Source: Pseudonocardia phyllosphaerae
GTDB lineage: Bacteria > Actinomycetota > Actinomycetes > Mycobacteriales > Pseudonocardiaceae
Length of the DNA stretch: 64,000 nucleotides
Direction of reading: 5' to 3'
NCBI RefSeq assembly: GCF_046546475.1
Contig: NZ_JBKGXS010000008.1
Coordinates: 124,001-188,000 of the forward strand
Part shown: piece by piece, positions 1 through 8,580 of the stretch
Position numbering within the stretch: the first letter of the stretch is position 1
Layout: every line of letters starts with the position of its first letter
The notes under the pieces: model-generated
What the model was told of the DNA's origin: nothing
Database searches by the model: none
The model's input: the letters and a program-made list of their open reading frames with translations, nothing else
Translations under genes and position numbers: made by a program

Positions 1-1544
1 ACCAGTACCGCCACGGCTGCAGGTAGTCCGGTGCCCTCGGACAGCGGAACGGAGATCGCGGCGAAGGGGGACAGGTAACGCAGGGTGTGTGGGTCGAGGT
101 AGCCGAACTCGCCGACGAAGTCGGCGAGGATCGCGGCGGCGAGCAGGGCCCAGGTCACCGGAGCGGCGAGACGCGGGGCCCACCCGGTCAGCGCGGCGCC
201 GAGCCCGACGAACAGGAGACAGGCCGGCAGGTAGGCCATGCTCACCGCGAGCTGCGCGGCGCCACCGGCGATGCCGGTGCCCACGCCGAGCGCGAGCAGC
301 ACGAGCGCGGCGAGCGCGGCGGCGGCGAGCAGGTGTCCGCCGGCCCATCGTCGACGGTCGACCGGACCGCTGAGCAGCAGCTCGCCCAGGCCGCCGGTTT
401 CCTGGGAGCGCACCCGCAAAGCGGCCGCGACCGCGCCGGCCGCGCCCACCTGGGCCAACACGTAGGTCATGAGAGACAGGAACGCCGTCACCGGGTCACT
501 GGTCCCGCGTGAGGCGGCCAGGTCGCGGTAGGCCGGGGTGTCGAAGAGTCCGCGGCTGTTGAGTACCGCGGCACCCAGCACGATCCCGAGCACCAGCGCG
601 GCGACGACGCCGCCGACCAGGGTTCCGCGCTGGACTCGCCAGGCGAGTCCGAACGGGCCGCGCAGGTCCGCGCCCGCGCCCGCCGGTCCCGGCCGGGCAG
701 CGACGAGCCCGGCTCCGAGATCTCGGCGCTCGGACAGGATCGAGGCAAGACCGGCCAGCGCGAGGGCGGCCGCGACGAACAGGGCAAGGACCCACCACTG
801 CTCACCGGCGAAGGGCCGGAGGTGTCGCAACCAGCCGAACGGGGACAACCACACCAGACCGGTCCCGCTCAGATCGCCTGCCCCGGCGACGAGCAGCAGC
901 ACCCCGGCGGCGACCAGCCCGAGCGCGCGGGCGGTGCCGGCGCGCTCGCTCCACTGCGCGACGACCGCGCCGAGCGAGGCGAACACCGCACCACCGGCGC
1001 CCAACCCGAGCCCGAACGCCAGCGACCCGGCCGCCGGGAGACCGATCGCGAGCAGCGCGAGCGCGGTCAGCACAGCCAGAACGACGTTCGCCCCGACGAC
1101 CACCAGCAAGGCGGCGGCCACCGGAGCAGCTCGGCTCACGGACGCCGAACCGAGCAGTTCGGCGCGTCCGGCCTGCTCGTCGGCGCGGGTGTGCCGGACG
1201 ACCAGCAGCAGACTGATCACACCGACGATCAGCAGCCCGCTGGTGCCGAACGTCTGGGCGGTCAGCGCCCCCGGCGTCGGGCCGAACAGGGGGCCTCGAA
1301 GGGCGAGCAGCGTCGGGTTGGCGCTCGTCTGGGCGACGAGCGTGGCGCCCACCTCCGGGTTCGACACCGTGGTCGTCGCGGCCGAGCCCAGCGCGATGGC
1401 CAACAGGGCGACCAGGACGACCCATGCGGCGACAACGAGCCGGTCGCGGCGCAGCGCCAGCCGGGCCAGCGCCCCGGTGCCGACCGGCACGCCGATCGAC
1501 GAGCCCGCAGCGTGCGGTGCGTTCGAGGTGATCGCCGCGGTCAT
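1..1544 (-). CDS. ABC-2 type exporter permease, C-terminus cut by window edge
   Basis: Inner-membrane permease of a drug or antibiotic type ABC exporter; it would pair with the ATPase encoded just upstream. Reading the minus strand from the ATG at 1544 gives about 514 residues with no stop before the window edge. The protein opens with a soluble tail and a hydrophobic helix near residues 34-52, followed by many Ala/Leu/Val-rich membrane segments, and the long loop contains Asp/Glu-Arg pairs typical of the two-halved actinomycete permeases of about 530 residues. The start overlaps the stop of the ATPase gene by 4 bp (ATGA), so the two are translationally coupled. Substrate unknown. Family assignment is good; only a little of the C-terminus should be missing. 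Confidence 0.82.
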   Translation of the reverse strand, partial: MTAAITSNAPHAAGSSIGVPVGTGALARLALRRDRLVVAAWVVLVALLAIALGSAATTTVSNPEVGATLVAQTSANPTLLALRGPLFGPTPGALTAQTFGTSGLLIVGVISLLLVVRHTRADEQAGRAELLGSASVSRAAPVAAALLVVVGANVVLAVLTALALLAIGLPAAGSLAFGLGLGAGGAVFASLGAVVAQWSERAGTARALGLVAAGVLLLVAGAGDLSGTGLVWLSPFGWLRHLRPFAGEQWWVLALFVAAALALAGLASILSERRDLGAGLVAARPGPAGAGADLRGPFGLAWRVQRGTLVGGVVAALVLGIVLGAAVLNSRGLFDTPAYRDLAASRGTSDPVTAFLSLMTYVLAQVGAAGAVAAALRVRSQETGGLGELLLSGPVDRRRWAGGHLLAAAALAALVLLALGVGTGIAGGAAQLAVSMAYLPACLLFVGLGAALTGWAPRLAAPVTWALLAAAILADFVGEFGYLDPHTLRYLSPFAAISVPLSEGTGLPAAVAVL

Positions 1545-2494
1545 CGGGAGGCCTCGATCAGGGTGGATTCGGTCTGGTAGTGGGACAGGAACAGCTCTTC
1601 CAGCGACGGCGGGCGGCAGGTCAGGCCGCGCACGCCGACGTCGGTGAGAGCCCGCAGCAACCCATCGAGATGATCGGCCTCGACCCGGCAGGTGAACGTC
1701 GTGCCCACCCATTCCGGCTCGCTCACCCCGGGAAGGTCGGCCAGCCGTGGGGCTGGCGTCTGCAGCTCGGCGGTGACGATGCTGCGACGGCTGGCGCGTA
1801 GCTGCGCCAGCGGTGCGGACTCCACGACCCGGCCGGCGCGCACGATGCTCACCCGGTGGCACAGCGTCTCGACCTCGGACAGGATGTGGCTGGACAACAG
1901 CACGGTGCGGCCGCGGTCGCGTTCTCGGGCGACCTCCTCGGCGAACACGGCTTCCATCAGCGGGTCCAGACCGGACGTGGGTTCGTCGAGGACGAGCAGG
2001 GACACTGACGACGCGAACGCGGCGACCAGCGCGACCTTCTGCCGGTTGCCCTTGGAGTAGGTGCGGCACCGCTTGGTCGGGTCCAGCGCGAACCGCTCGG
2101 TGAGTTCCGCGCGGCGGGCGGGGTCGTGGCCGCCGCGCACGCGGCCGAGCAGGTCGATCACCTCGCCGCCGGTCAGGGTGGGCCAGAGCGTCACGTCGCC
2201 GGGAACGTAGGCGAGCCGCTGGTGAAGGTCCATCGCGTCGGTCCACGGGTCGCGGCCGAACAGCCGGGCGCGTCCCGAGGTGGCCCGCAACAGTCCGAGC
2301 AGTACCCGGATCGTGGTCGACTTGCCGGCCCCGTTCGGGCCCAGGAAGCCGTGCACCTCACCCCCGTCGACACGCAGGCTCAGCCCGTCCAGGGCACGGA
2401 ACCGGCCGAAGGTCTTCACGAGGTCCTCGACCTCGATCACCGCCGAGCCGTCGGCGCGGTCGCGCACCGTGCTGCTCTGCGCTTGGTTTGTCAC
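1541..2494 (-). CDS. ABC exporter ATP-binding protein
   Basis: Cytoplasmic ATPase (317 aa) that powers the adjacent permease. Walker A reads GPNGAGKS at about residues 53-60. Walker B with the D-loop reads LLVLDEPTSGLDP, and an H-loop His lies in SSHILSE. The signature is a divergent YSKGNRQK in place of LSGGQ, a form common in the Streptomyces drug-exporter ATPases of this type. The C-terminal 90 residues form the accessory region that follows the nucleotide-binding domain in these exporters. It lies in the operon TetR, ATPase, permease, with 4-bp ATGA overlaps on both sides, so the TetR protein probably controls its own exporter. Substrate cannot be read from sequence. Confidence 0.9.
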   Translation of the reverse strand: MTNQAQSSTVRDRADGSAVIEVEDLVKTFGRFRALDGLSLRVDGGEVHGFLGPNGAGKSTTIRVLLGLLRATSGRARLFGRDPWTDAMDLHQRLAYVPGDVTLWPTLTGGEVIDLLGRVRGGHDPARRAELTERFALDPTKRCRTYSKGNRQKVALVAAFASSVSLLVLDEPTSGLDPLMEAVFAEEVARERDRGRTVLLSSHILSEVETLCHRVSIVRAGRVVESAPLAQLRASRRSIVTAELQTPAPRLADLPGVSEPEWVGTTFTCRVEADHLDGLLRALTDVGVRGLTCRPPSLEELFLSHYQTESTLIEASR

Positions 2495-3135
2495 TGTTGG
2501 TTCCCCTGTTCACGAGAGACGGAGACGGGAGCGTCTGCGTCGAGGGCGCGGCGCAGGCCGTCGAACACCCCGTCGGGCAACAGCCCGGGCGAGATGATGT
2601 CGAGCGTGGCCCGGGCCATCTGAGTTCCGGCTTGTGCGGGGTCGGTCGTCTCGGTGGCCAGTAGGCGACCGATCTGCTCGTGCAGCACCAGTGCGCCCAT
2701 GCGCATGCCGACCCAGACGACCGCGCGGGTGCGTCGATCGGTCAGCCCGGGTGTGTCGGCGAGGTGTGTCTCGGTGAGCTCGACCAGGCGCACGAACACC
2801 GACTCCGCCGCCGCCGAGCCATCCACCAGGGATCGGGCCAGATATCGGGTCACCGGTCGGATCGACACCCCGACCGCGTCGAAGAATCCGGGAGAGTCGG
2901 GGGCGACTTCGAGTCCGGCACCGAAGTACTCCACCGCCCGGGTGTCACAGGCCGCTCTTAGCCCGTCCTTGGTGCCGAAGTGATGCTGCACCAGCGCCGG
3001 AGACACCCCGGCGCGCCCAGCAATGCCGCGGATCGTGGCGCTGCGGATCCCGCGTTCAGCGAACTCCGCCATCGCGGCGTCGCGTATCCGGGCCCGGGCG
3101 GTCAGGTCTTCGATCGGTCGCACACGCCGCACCAT
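2491..3135 (-). CDS. TetR-family repressor, first gene of the exporter operon
   Basis: Transcriptional repressor of about 214 aa that probably senses the exported compound. The N-terminal helix-turn-helix covers roughly residues 10-55 (ARIRDAAMAEF, then SPALVQHHFGTKDGL), and the rest is the ligand-binding domain. The open frame could begin at 3180, but its first 15 codons would then lie in a palindrome and two TACACATG direct repeats that look like an operator. I therefore place the start at the ATG at 3135, directly downstream of the palindrome; this implies a leaderless or nearly leaderless message. The ATG at 3141 is the other option. It overlaps the ATPase gene by 4 bp. Confidence 0.85.
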   Translation of the reverse strand: MVRRVRPIEDLTARARIRDAAMAEFAERGIRSATIRGIAGRAGVSPALVQHHFGTKDGLRAACDTRAVEYFGAGLEVAPDSPGFFDAVGVSIRPVTRYLARSLVDGSAAAESVFVRLVELTETHLADTPGLTDRRTRAVVWVGMRMGALVLHEQIGRLLATETTDPAQAGTQMARATLDIISPGLLPDGVFDGLRRALDADAPVSVSREQGNQQ

Positions 3136-3162
3136 ACACATGTACAGCTTCAAGTACACATG
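3135..3162 (-). promoter_or_regulatory. Probable TetR operator at the exporter operon start
   Basis: Positions 3141-3158 read TGTACAGCTTCAAGTACA, an inverted repeat with TGTAC/GTACA arms. TACACATG occurs at 3135-3142 and again at 3155-3162, exactly 20 bp apart. The site sits immediately upstream of the likely tetR start, as expected for an autoregulated TetR exporter operon. Binding is inferred. Confidence 0.6.
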
Positions 3163-3189
3163 AACAGCGCCAGCGGTCACCTGCTCGGG

Positions 3190-3790
3190 TCACGGCGAGC
3201 CGGTGACTGTCGGCAGCGGCTCACGGCACAGGTACCGGTCGAACCAGGACACGATGCGTCGCATGGAGCCACCCAGGCCGAGCTTGATGTACAGGCTCCC
3301 ATCGCGTCGCACGGCAGGATGTCGAGCTGTTTGGCTCGCCCGCCCGGGCGTAGGCGGCCTGGACCTCGCCGAGCTCGTGGCAGGGGCCCGGTCCGCCGTT
3401 GGCCACGATCAACAACGGCGTCGGATCGAGGCGGTCGATGAAATCCACCGGCGCCCAGCCCAGGAGCTACTCCTGTGACTGCAGCAGCACCTCGTTGCGG
3501 AATGTCGGGTAGTACGCTCCTCGCCACGACGCATCGCACGCACCGGTCGAGCACCGCGGCCTGGATGACCACCGGTCCCGCAACTCTGCTGTCCCAGACG
3601 CCGATCCGCCGCGGACCGATGTCGCCGTGACTGTCCGCGCGGCGACACAACCAGGACACCGCGCTCCGCACGTCGACCTGCTGCTCGGGAAACAGCTGAC
3701 CGCGAGGCTCGCCCCTCGCTCGCCCCGGCATCACCCCAGGCCACGGCGACGTCATCCGAGGCGGTGCCCGGTTCGAATCTGCCACCCTAG
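3190..3790 (-). pseudogene. Degraded alpha/beta hydrolase, frameshifted and 5' truncated
   Basis: Remains of an alpha/beta hydrolase can be followed along the minus strand only by changing frame several times. In order: a piece resembling the GASEGEPRGQ region near 3740, then LFPEQQVDVRSAVSWLCRR and RIGVWDSRVAGPVVIQ (where the nucleophile elbow should be) near 3590-3690, then TPLLIVAN and QAAYARAGEP near 3330-3430, KQLDILPCD near 3310, and LYIKLGLGGSMRRIVSW to a TGA at about 3192. No single frame spans them and the N-terminal third is missing. The nucleophile-elbow serine pattern is also lost. The gene is almost certainly non-functional; its original substrate is unknown. Confidence 0.7.
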
Positions 3791-4077
3791 GCACTCGATA
3801 GTGCGTCGTCGAGGCGCCCCGAGTGCCAGCGCCCGGCACGAGCCTCAATACATGAAGCTTTCAGAGGGTCGCCCAGACGGTCTTGCCCACGCTGGTCCGT
3901 TCGACGCCCCACCTGGGAGCACGCAGGTCAGAGCAGCTGACTCACTCGGGAGAACCCCCGCGTGGTGTCACGTGCGGGCCACCGGACCCGTTGCCGTCGA
4001 GCGCCCGCTGACTTCGCGACCATGTCAGGCACCCCGCAGCAGCAAGACAGGAGCTTTGGTGATCTGCGTCGTGCTGC
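3791..4077. other. Intergenic stretch with no recognisable gene
   Basis: Between the hydrolase remnant and the MarR promoter I see no convincing coding frame in either direction. The open frames here lack family resemblance, and base composition is less GC-biased at third positions than in the flanking genes. It looks like decayed sequence continuous with the pseudogene. Confidence 0.5.
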
Positions 4078-4078
4078 T

Positions 4079-4105
4079 GTCGAACACGTATAGTCCGGAC
4101 ACGGA
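4079..4105 (+). promoter_or_regulatory. Copy 1 of the nic-locus direct-repeat operator, upstream of marR
   Basis: Reads CGAACACGTA (4081-4090) then TAGTCCGGACACG (4091-4103), matching in register the element at 15758-15784. The two half units are GTCGAACACG-like and GTCCGGACACG-like at a 15-bp period. It lies about 100 bp before the marR start codon. Copies 2 and 3 are in front of the two catabolic operons, so autoregulation by the MarR protein is a reasonable inference. Confidence 0.55.
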
Positions 4106-4206
4106 ATATCAGAACGCGCTGTTCACGCACATGTGCCGTCCGACCGATGCCGAGGTCCGGTCAGAGGCGATGCCGACCGTGGGTGACGCCGACCAGGGGG
4201 AGAACT

Positions 4207-4734
4207 ATGTTGTCGACCGTGGGTGAGCCGGCAGAGGTGCACGAGGCCCGGTCCGCGCGTCGACGGGTGTCGCTGGCGCCGCCCGCCGCCCTGGTCGCAG
4301 CGCCGGGCTACGGCGCCCGGCGCCTTTACCAGGCCTACCTGGCCGCGTGGAACCGGCACGTGGACTCCGTACTGACCGGCCCGCAGTTCGCCGTGTTGAC
4401 GGCAGTCCGCGCCTACCCGGACGCGGACCAGAGTTCGCTGGCCGCCGCGGTGGCGCTGGACACCTCGACGATGGCCGACGTCTGCCGACGACTCGAGCGC
4501 CGCGGCCTCATCCGGCGATACGAGGCACCGTTCGACGCCCGCGCGAAGGTGCTCACCCTGACCGACGAGGGGCAGGCGGCACTGGATGAGACCAACCGCA
4601 GGGCCAGAGCCCTGGACGAGGCGTTGCTCGCCGGCCTGAACGGCGGACGACGAGACGAGATCGCCGGCCTGCTCAACGACCTCAGCCAACGGTGGGAAGC
4701 CGTCGCGGACAGCAAGGAACTGCCCGGCCTCTAG
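4207..4734 (+). CDS. MarR-family regulator of the nicotinate locus (NicR-like)
   Basis: A winged helix-turn-helix regulator of 175 aa. The recognition region reads SSLAAAVALDTSTMADVCRRLERRGL, followed by the wing with RRYEAPFDARAKVLTLTDEG, the classical MarR signature. The start is the ATG at 4207 behind GGGGGAG. An in-frame ATG at 4147 is less likely because it has no ribosome site and would run through promoter DNA. In Pseudomonas putida the nic genes are repressed by the MarR-type NicR, and the position here, next to the catabolic operon with shared repeat elements upstream of three units, supports the same role. A 13-bp direct repeat (CGACCGTGGGTGA at 4174 and 4214) flanks the start codon and is unexplained. 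Confidence 0.88.
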   Translation: MLSTVGEPAEVHEARSARRRVSLAPPAALVAAPGYGARRLYQAYLAAWNRHVDSVLTGPQFAVLTAVRAYPDADQSSLAAAVALDTSTMADVCRRLERRGLIRRYEAPFDARAKVLTLTDEGQAALDETNRRARALDEALLAGLNGGRRDEIAGLLNDLSQRWEAVADSKELPGL

Positions 4735-4784
4735 CCCGACGAAGCTCGTCTGCGTTACGAGTAGGTGTCATCGACGCAGACTAT

Positions 4785-4817
4785 TGCGCATCCGGATAGT
4801 ACGTGTTCGGATCGTAT
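4785..4817 (+). promoter_or_regulatory. Copy 2 of the nic-locus operator/promoter block, upstream of the FAD monooxygenase operon
   Basis: TTGCGC followed by ATCCGGATAGTACGTG, then TTCGGATCGTAT. Base for base this matches the block before the dioxygenase operon on the other strand (TTGCGT, GCTCGGATAGTACGTG, CTCGGATGGTAT). The shared block is about 33 bp long and contains two CGGAT-type units 15 bp apart. TTGCG may also serve as the -35 element. It lies 56-88 bp upstream of the monooxygenase start. Confidence 0.7.
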
Positions 4818-4872
4818 GGCGAGGGGCCGCGATGCTCCCGCCTCGATCCAGGTTCACGAGGAGGTCAGCGCA

Positions 4873-6144
4873 ATGGCAGCCAGCCAGTCGTTCGAGGTCA
4901 CGGTGGTCGGGGGCGGACTCGGTGGCTTGTGCGCGGCGCTGTCGATGCGCCGGCGCGGTCTGCGTGTGACCGTCGTCGAGGCAGCGCCGGAGCTGGGCGA
5001 GATCGGCGCCGGGATCCAGACCGCACCCAACGCGAGCCGCATCCTGATCGGCCTCGGCCTGCGGGCCCAGCTCGAAGCGATCCGCACCCAGCCCGAGGAC
5101 CAGGTCCGGCGGCGCTGGGCGGACGGCAGCATCATCGCCCAGCTTCCGCTCGGGCAACGCGTGATCGACGCGCAGGGCGCCCCGTACTGGCACTACCACC
5201 GCGCCGATCTGCACCAGGTCCTGCTCGACGCCTGCCTCGACCCGGACGGCCCCGGCCCGGTCGTCGAGGTCGCCACGGCCGCGACGGTCGTCGAACTGGA
5301 CCGGACCGATCCGGAGCGCCCGGTCGCTGTGTCGGCCGACGGACGCCGGTTCACCGGCGACGTCCTCATCGGTGCCGACGGGATCCGGTCCGCGGTCCGC
5401 GATCTCGCCGGGTTCGACGACACCCTGGTGTTCTCCGGGGAGATGGCCTACCGGGCCCTGATCCCGGGGGAACTCGTGGCCGCCGACCCGGCGACCCGGT
5501 TCCTGGTCGACCGATTCCACTCGACCATCTGGTACGGCCCGGACAAGCACCTCGTCCACTACATGATCCGCGGCGGCCAGTACCTGAACGTCGTGGCGAT
5601 CGTGCCGTGCACGGACACGATCGCCCGCGACTGGAGCGGCCCCGCGACCCCGGACGACCTCGCCGCCGAGTACGCGGACTGGGACGACCGCGTCCCGGCG
5701 ATGCTGACCAAGGCCAAGCCCGAGGACGTCTCGGTCTGGGCGATGTACCGCCGCCGCCGCGACCCGGTGTGGGTCGATGGCCGGGTCGCGCTGCTCGGCG
5801 ACGCCTGCCACGCGATGCTGCCCTACCAGGCCCAGGGCGCCTCCCAGGCCATGGAGGACGCCGCGGTGCTGGCCGAGGAGCTGGGCGGGATCACCCGGGC
5901 CGGCATCGACGAGGCGTTGTTGCGCTACGTCGATCGCCGCGCCAAGCACGCGGGCATGGTGCAGGACGCGTCGCTGCAGAACATGGACTTCTACCACCTG
6001 CCCGACGGACCCGAGCAGCGCGCGCGGGACGAGAAGCTCGCCCGCTTCGACGGCGAGTCCGACCTGTCCTACGACTGGCTCTGGCGCGGGAGCCCGCTGC
6101 GCGACCCGGACACCGAGTCCATCCACTACCAGTTCGCCCGCTGA
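4873..6144 (+). CDS. nicC: FAD-dependent aromatic monooxygenase, probable 6-hydroxynicotinate 3-monooxygenase
   Basis: Proposed to convert 6-hydroxynicotinate to 2,5-dihydroxypyridine by decarboxylative hydroxylation with NADH, O2 and FAD. The class A flavoprotein motifs are present. The FAD-binding GGGLGG lies about 14 residues in, the DG motif reads VLIGADGIRSAVRD, and the second FAD motif reads LLGDACHAMLPYQAQG with the usual Gly-Asp. At 423 aa it is somewhat longer than Pseudomonas NicC (about 380). The start is the ATG at 4873 behind GAGGAGG; an upstream in-frame ATG at 4765 would put the operator block inside the gene. First gene of an operon running to 13839. Sequence alone fits other salicylate hydroxylase-like enzymes; the assignment to this step rests on the neighbours. 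Confidence 0.75.
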   Translation: MAASQSFEVTVVGGGLGGLCAALSMRRRGLRVTVVEAAPELGEIGAGIQTAPNASRILIGLGLRAQLEAIRTQPEDQVRRRWADGSIIAQLPLGQRVIDAQGAPYWHYHRADLHQVLLDACLDPDGPGPVVEVATAATVVELDRTDPERPVAVSADGRRFTGDVLIGADGIRSAVRDLAGFDDTLVFSGEMAYRALIPGELVAADPATRFLVDRFHSTIWYGPDKHLVHYMIRGGQYLNVVAIVPCTDTIARDWSGPATPDDLAAEYADWDDRVPAMLTKAKPEDVSVWAMYRRRRDPVWVDGRVALLGDACHAMLPYQAQGASQAMEDAAVLAEELGGITRAGIDEALLRYVDRRAKHAGMVQDASLQNMDFYHLPDGPEQRARDEKLARFDGESDLSYDWLWRGSPLRDPDTESIHYQFAR

Positions 6145-6206
6145 CGCGACCCCACCCGGCCCGGCCCCACCGATACCGCGACCACGCGGGATGAGGAGCT
6201 ATCCAC

Positions 6207-7631
6207 ATGCGCACCGGAGATCAGATCGTCCAGGACCTGCCATGGCGATGGTCGGTGCAAGGCAAGATCTTCATCATCGGCGGGCTGGGCTACATGTTCG
6301 ACGCCTGGGACGTCGCCCTCAACGGATTCCTCACCCCGCTGCTGGGCACCGAGTTCGGGCTGTCCGCCGGCCAGAAGGGGCTGGTCGCCACGGCCAACCT
6401 GATCGGCATGGCGGTGGGCGCCGTCGCCTGGGGCACGGTCGCCGACCGGATCGGCCGCAAGAAGGCCTTCAGCATCACCCTGCTGATCTTCGCCCTGTTC
6501 TCCGTGCTCGGAGCCCTGTCACCCAACATCGAGATCTTCCTCGCGCTGCGGTTCCTGGCCGGCGTCGGGCTGGGTGGCTGCATCCCGGTCGACTACGCCA
6601 TCGTCAGCGAGTTCTCCCCCAAGAAGCAGCGCGGCCGCGTGCTGGCCGCGATGGACGGCTGGTGGCCGATCGGCACCACCCTCGCCGGGGTGTCGGCGAC
6701 GCTGCTGGTCCCGGTCCAGGGGAACTGGCGCTGGATGCTCGTGCTGATGATCCTGCCGGCCCTGCTGTTGTTCTGGGCCCGCCGCGACGTGCCCGAGTCC
6801 CCGCTGTACCTGACCCGCAAGGGCCGGGACACCGAGGCACGCCAGGTCATCGACGACCTCGTCGCCCGCACCGGGGCAACACCCGAGCCCTACTCGATCC
6901 CCGACCCGGTCGTCGAGGACAAGCGCGGCGGAGCGCTGGCGGCGGCGGCCGATCAGCTACGCCGGATCTGGGCGTTCAACCCGAAGGTCACCGCCGTGGC
7001 CTGGTCGTTGTTCATCTCGGTGATGCTGGTCTACTACGCGGCCCTGAGCTGGATGCCCTCGATCCTGCGTGCCGAGGGCCTCGGCGAGGTGGCCGCGTTC
7101 GCCACGACGACCCTCATGAACGGGCTGGGCATCGTCGGTGTGCTGATCGCGGTGCTGGTCGTGGAGCGGCTGGGACGCAAGCGGGTGATCGGCGCCGCCG
7201 GGCCACTCGCGGCCGCCACGCTGGTCGCCTTCGCCGTGTTGCTCGGCGCGGGCGCCGTCAGCGCAGCGATCGTGGCCATGGCCGCGTTCGGTGCCTTCGC
7301 CCTGATCGTCATCCCGGTGATGTACGCCTACGTCTCCGAGCTCTACCCCACCGAGCTGCGGGCATCGGGCTTCGGGTGGGCGTCGTCGTCCAGCCGGGCG
7401 ATCACCGGATTCGCACCGCTGCTGTTCGGCAGCGTCCTCTGGCCGGTCCTCGGCCTGCCGCTGACGTTCACCCTTCTGGGCGTCCTGGTCGTCGCCGCGG
7501 TGGTGTTCATGTGGCGATGCGCGCCGGAGACCGCTGGTCAGGAGCTCGACCACATCACGCCCGGCTCCAACGCGGCACCGTCGGATCAGTCGGATCAGTC
7601 GACTCCACCCACGACCATCGCGTCGTCCTGA
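6207..7631 (+). CDS. MFS transporter, probable aromatic/heteroaromatic acid importer
   Basis: A 474-aa inner-membrane carrier with the twelve-helix MFS pattern. Helix 1 ends in FDAWDVALNGF, the acidic motif expected in aromatic acid/H+ symporters. The loop 2-3 signature reads WGTVADRIGRKKAF and the loop 8-9 equivalent reads VERLGRKRV. A hydrophilic loop of about 60 residues sits in the middle. The start is the ATG at 6207 with GAGGAG ten bases upstream. It lies 62 bp after the monooxygenase gene and 25 bp before coxM, so it is in the catabolic operon and likely brings in nicotinate or the related acid. In Pseudomonas the corresponding carrier is NicT, also MFS. Confidence 0.85.
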   Translation: MRTGDQIVQDLPWRWSVQGKIFIIGGLGYMFDAWDVALNGFLTPLLGTEFGLSAGQKGLVATANLIGMAVGAVAWGTVADRIGRKKAFSITLLIFALFSVLGALSPNIEIFLALRFLAGVGLGGCIPVDYAIVSEFSPKKQRGRVLAAMDGWWPIGTTLAGVSATLLVPVQGNWRWMLVLMILPALLLFWARRDVPESPLYLTRKGRDTEARQVIDDLVARTGATPEPYSIPDPVVEDKRGGALAAAADQLRRIWAFNPKVTAVAWSLFISVMLVYYAALSWMPSILRAEGLGEVAAFATTTLMNGLGIVGVLIAVLVVERLGRKRVIGAAGPLAAATLVAFAVLLGAGAVSAAIVAMAAFGAFALIVIPVMYAYVSELYPTELRASGFGWASSSSRAITGFAPLLFGSVLWPVLGLPLTFTLLGVLVVAAVVFMWRCAPETAGQELDHITPGSNAAPSDQSDQSTPPTTIASS

Positions 7632-7656
7632 CCCGACTTGCAGGAGGCTGTCGAAG

Positions 7657-8580
7657 GTGAAGCCCAGCGCGTTCCGCTACCACCGCGCCCACGACGTGCC
7701 CGACGCGATCGGGTTGCTCGGTGAGCTCGACGCGGCGGGCGACGACCCGAAGGTCATCGCCGGCGGACAGAGCCTGATGCCGATGATGGCGTTCCGGCTC
7801 GCCCGCCCGGGCGCCCTGGTCGACCTCGCACCGCTGCGCCGTGAACGGGCGCTCACCGCGATCGACCACGACGAGGACGGCTCGCTCACCCTGGGCGCAC
7901 TGCTCACCCATCGGCAGGTGGAGACCGGCGCCGCCGCGCTCGGCCCCGGTTTCGACGTCCTCTCCCGGGCGATGCGCTGGGTGGGGCACCTGCCGATCCG
8001 CTCGCGGGGAACCGTCGCGGGCAGCATCGTCCACGGCGATGCCACAGCCGAGTGGTGCCTGCTGGCCCTGCTGCTCGATGCCGTGATCGTCGCCGAAGGG
8101 CCTGCTCCCGCCGGCGGGACACGGACCCGGGAGATCCCGGCCGCGGAGATGTTCTTCGGGTTCTACGCCACCGCGGTCGAACCCGACGAGGTCGTCACCG
8201 CGGTGCGCTTCACCCGGCCCTCGCCGCGCGCAGCCCTCACCGAGTTCGCCCGCCGCCACGGCGACTTCGCCATCGTCGACGCCGCAGCGTCACTCGAGAT
8301 CGACGACGCCCGATCCAACGGCTCCGGACCGCGCCTGGCCGGCGGCCGGATCGTCCTCGGCGGGGTCGCGCCCACCCCGGTCCGGATCGCCGACGCCGAG
8401 GCCGTCCTCGCCGGCGGGATCCCCGGGCCGGACCTGTTCGCCGAGGCCGGCGCCGCCGCCGCGGAGGCGATCGACCCGCCCGACGACGCCGCCGCCACGG
8501 CCGGATACCGCCGCCGCCTGACCCGCACCCTGGTCACCGCGGCACTGACCGATGCCTGGCAGCAGGGAGAGAACCGATGA
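7657..8580 (+). CDS. coxM: Molybdenum hydroxylase FAD subunit (CoxM family)
   Basis: Medium subunit (307 aa) of a three-part molybdenum-flavin hydroxylase; it passes electrons from the [2Fe-2S] subunit to FAD. The FAD-binding signature of the family is visible as VIAGGQSLMPMM near residue 33, and the second motif reads RGTVAGSIVHGDATAEW near residue 115, close to the AGGNIA-type loops of xanthine dehydrogenase family flavoproteins. The C-terminal CO-dehydrogenase flavoprotein domain follows. The start is the GTG at 7657 behind AGGAGG. It overlaps coxL by 4 bp (ATGA). Proposed role: nicotinate 6-hydroxylase electron transfer, judged from the operon. Confidence 0.9.
   Translation: MKPSAFRYHRAHDVPDAIGLLGELDAAGDDPKVIAGGQSLMPMMAFRLARPGALVDLAPLRRERALTAIDHDEDGSLTLGALLTHRQVETGAAALGPGFDVLSRAMRWVGHLPIRSRGTVAGSIVHGDATAEWCLLALLLDAVIVAEGPAPAGGTRTREIPAAEMFFGFYATAVEPDEVVTAVRFTRPSPRAALTEFARRHGDFAIVDAAASLEIDDARSNGSGPRLAGGRIVLGGVAPTPVRIADAEAVLAGGIPGPDLFAEAGAAAAEAIDPPDDAAATAGYRRRLTRTLVTAALTDAWQQGENR

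Noticed and set aside
4147..4206. Longer start for the MarR gene at 4147
   Set aside because: No ribosome site there, while GGGGGAG precedes the ATG at 4207.
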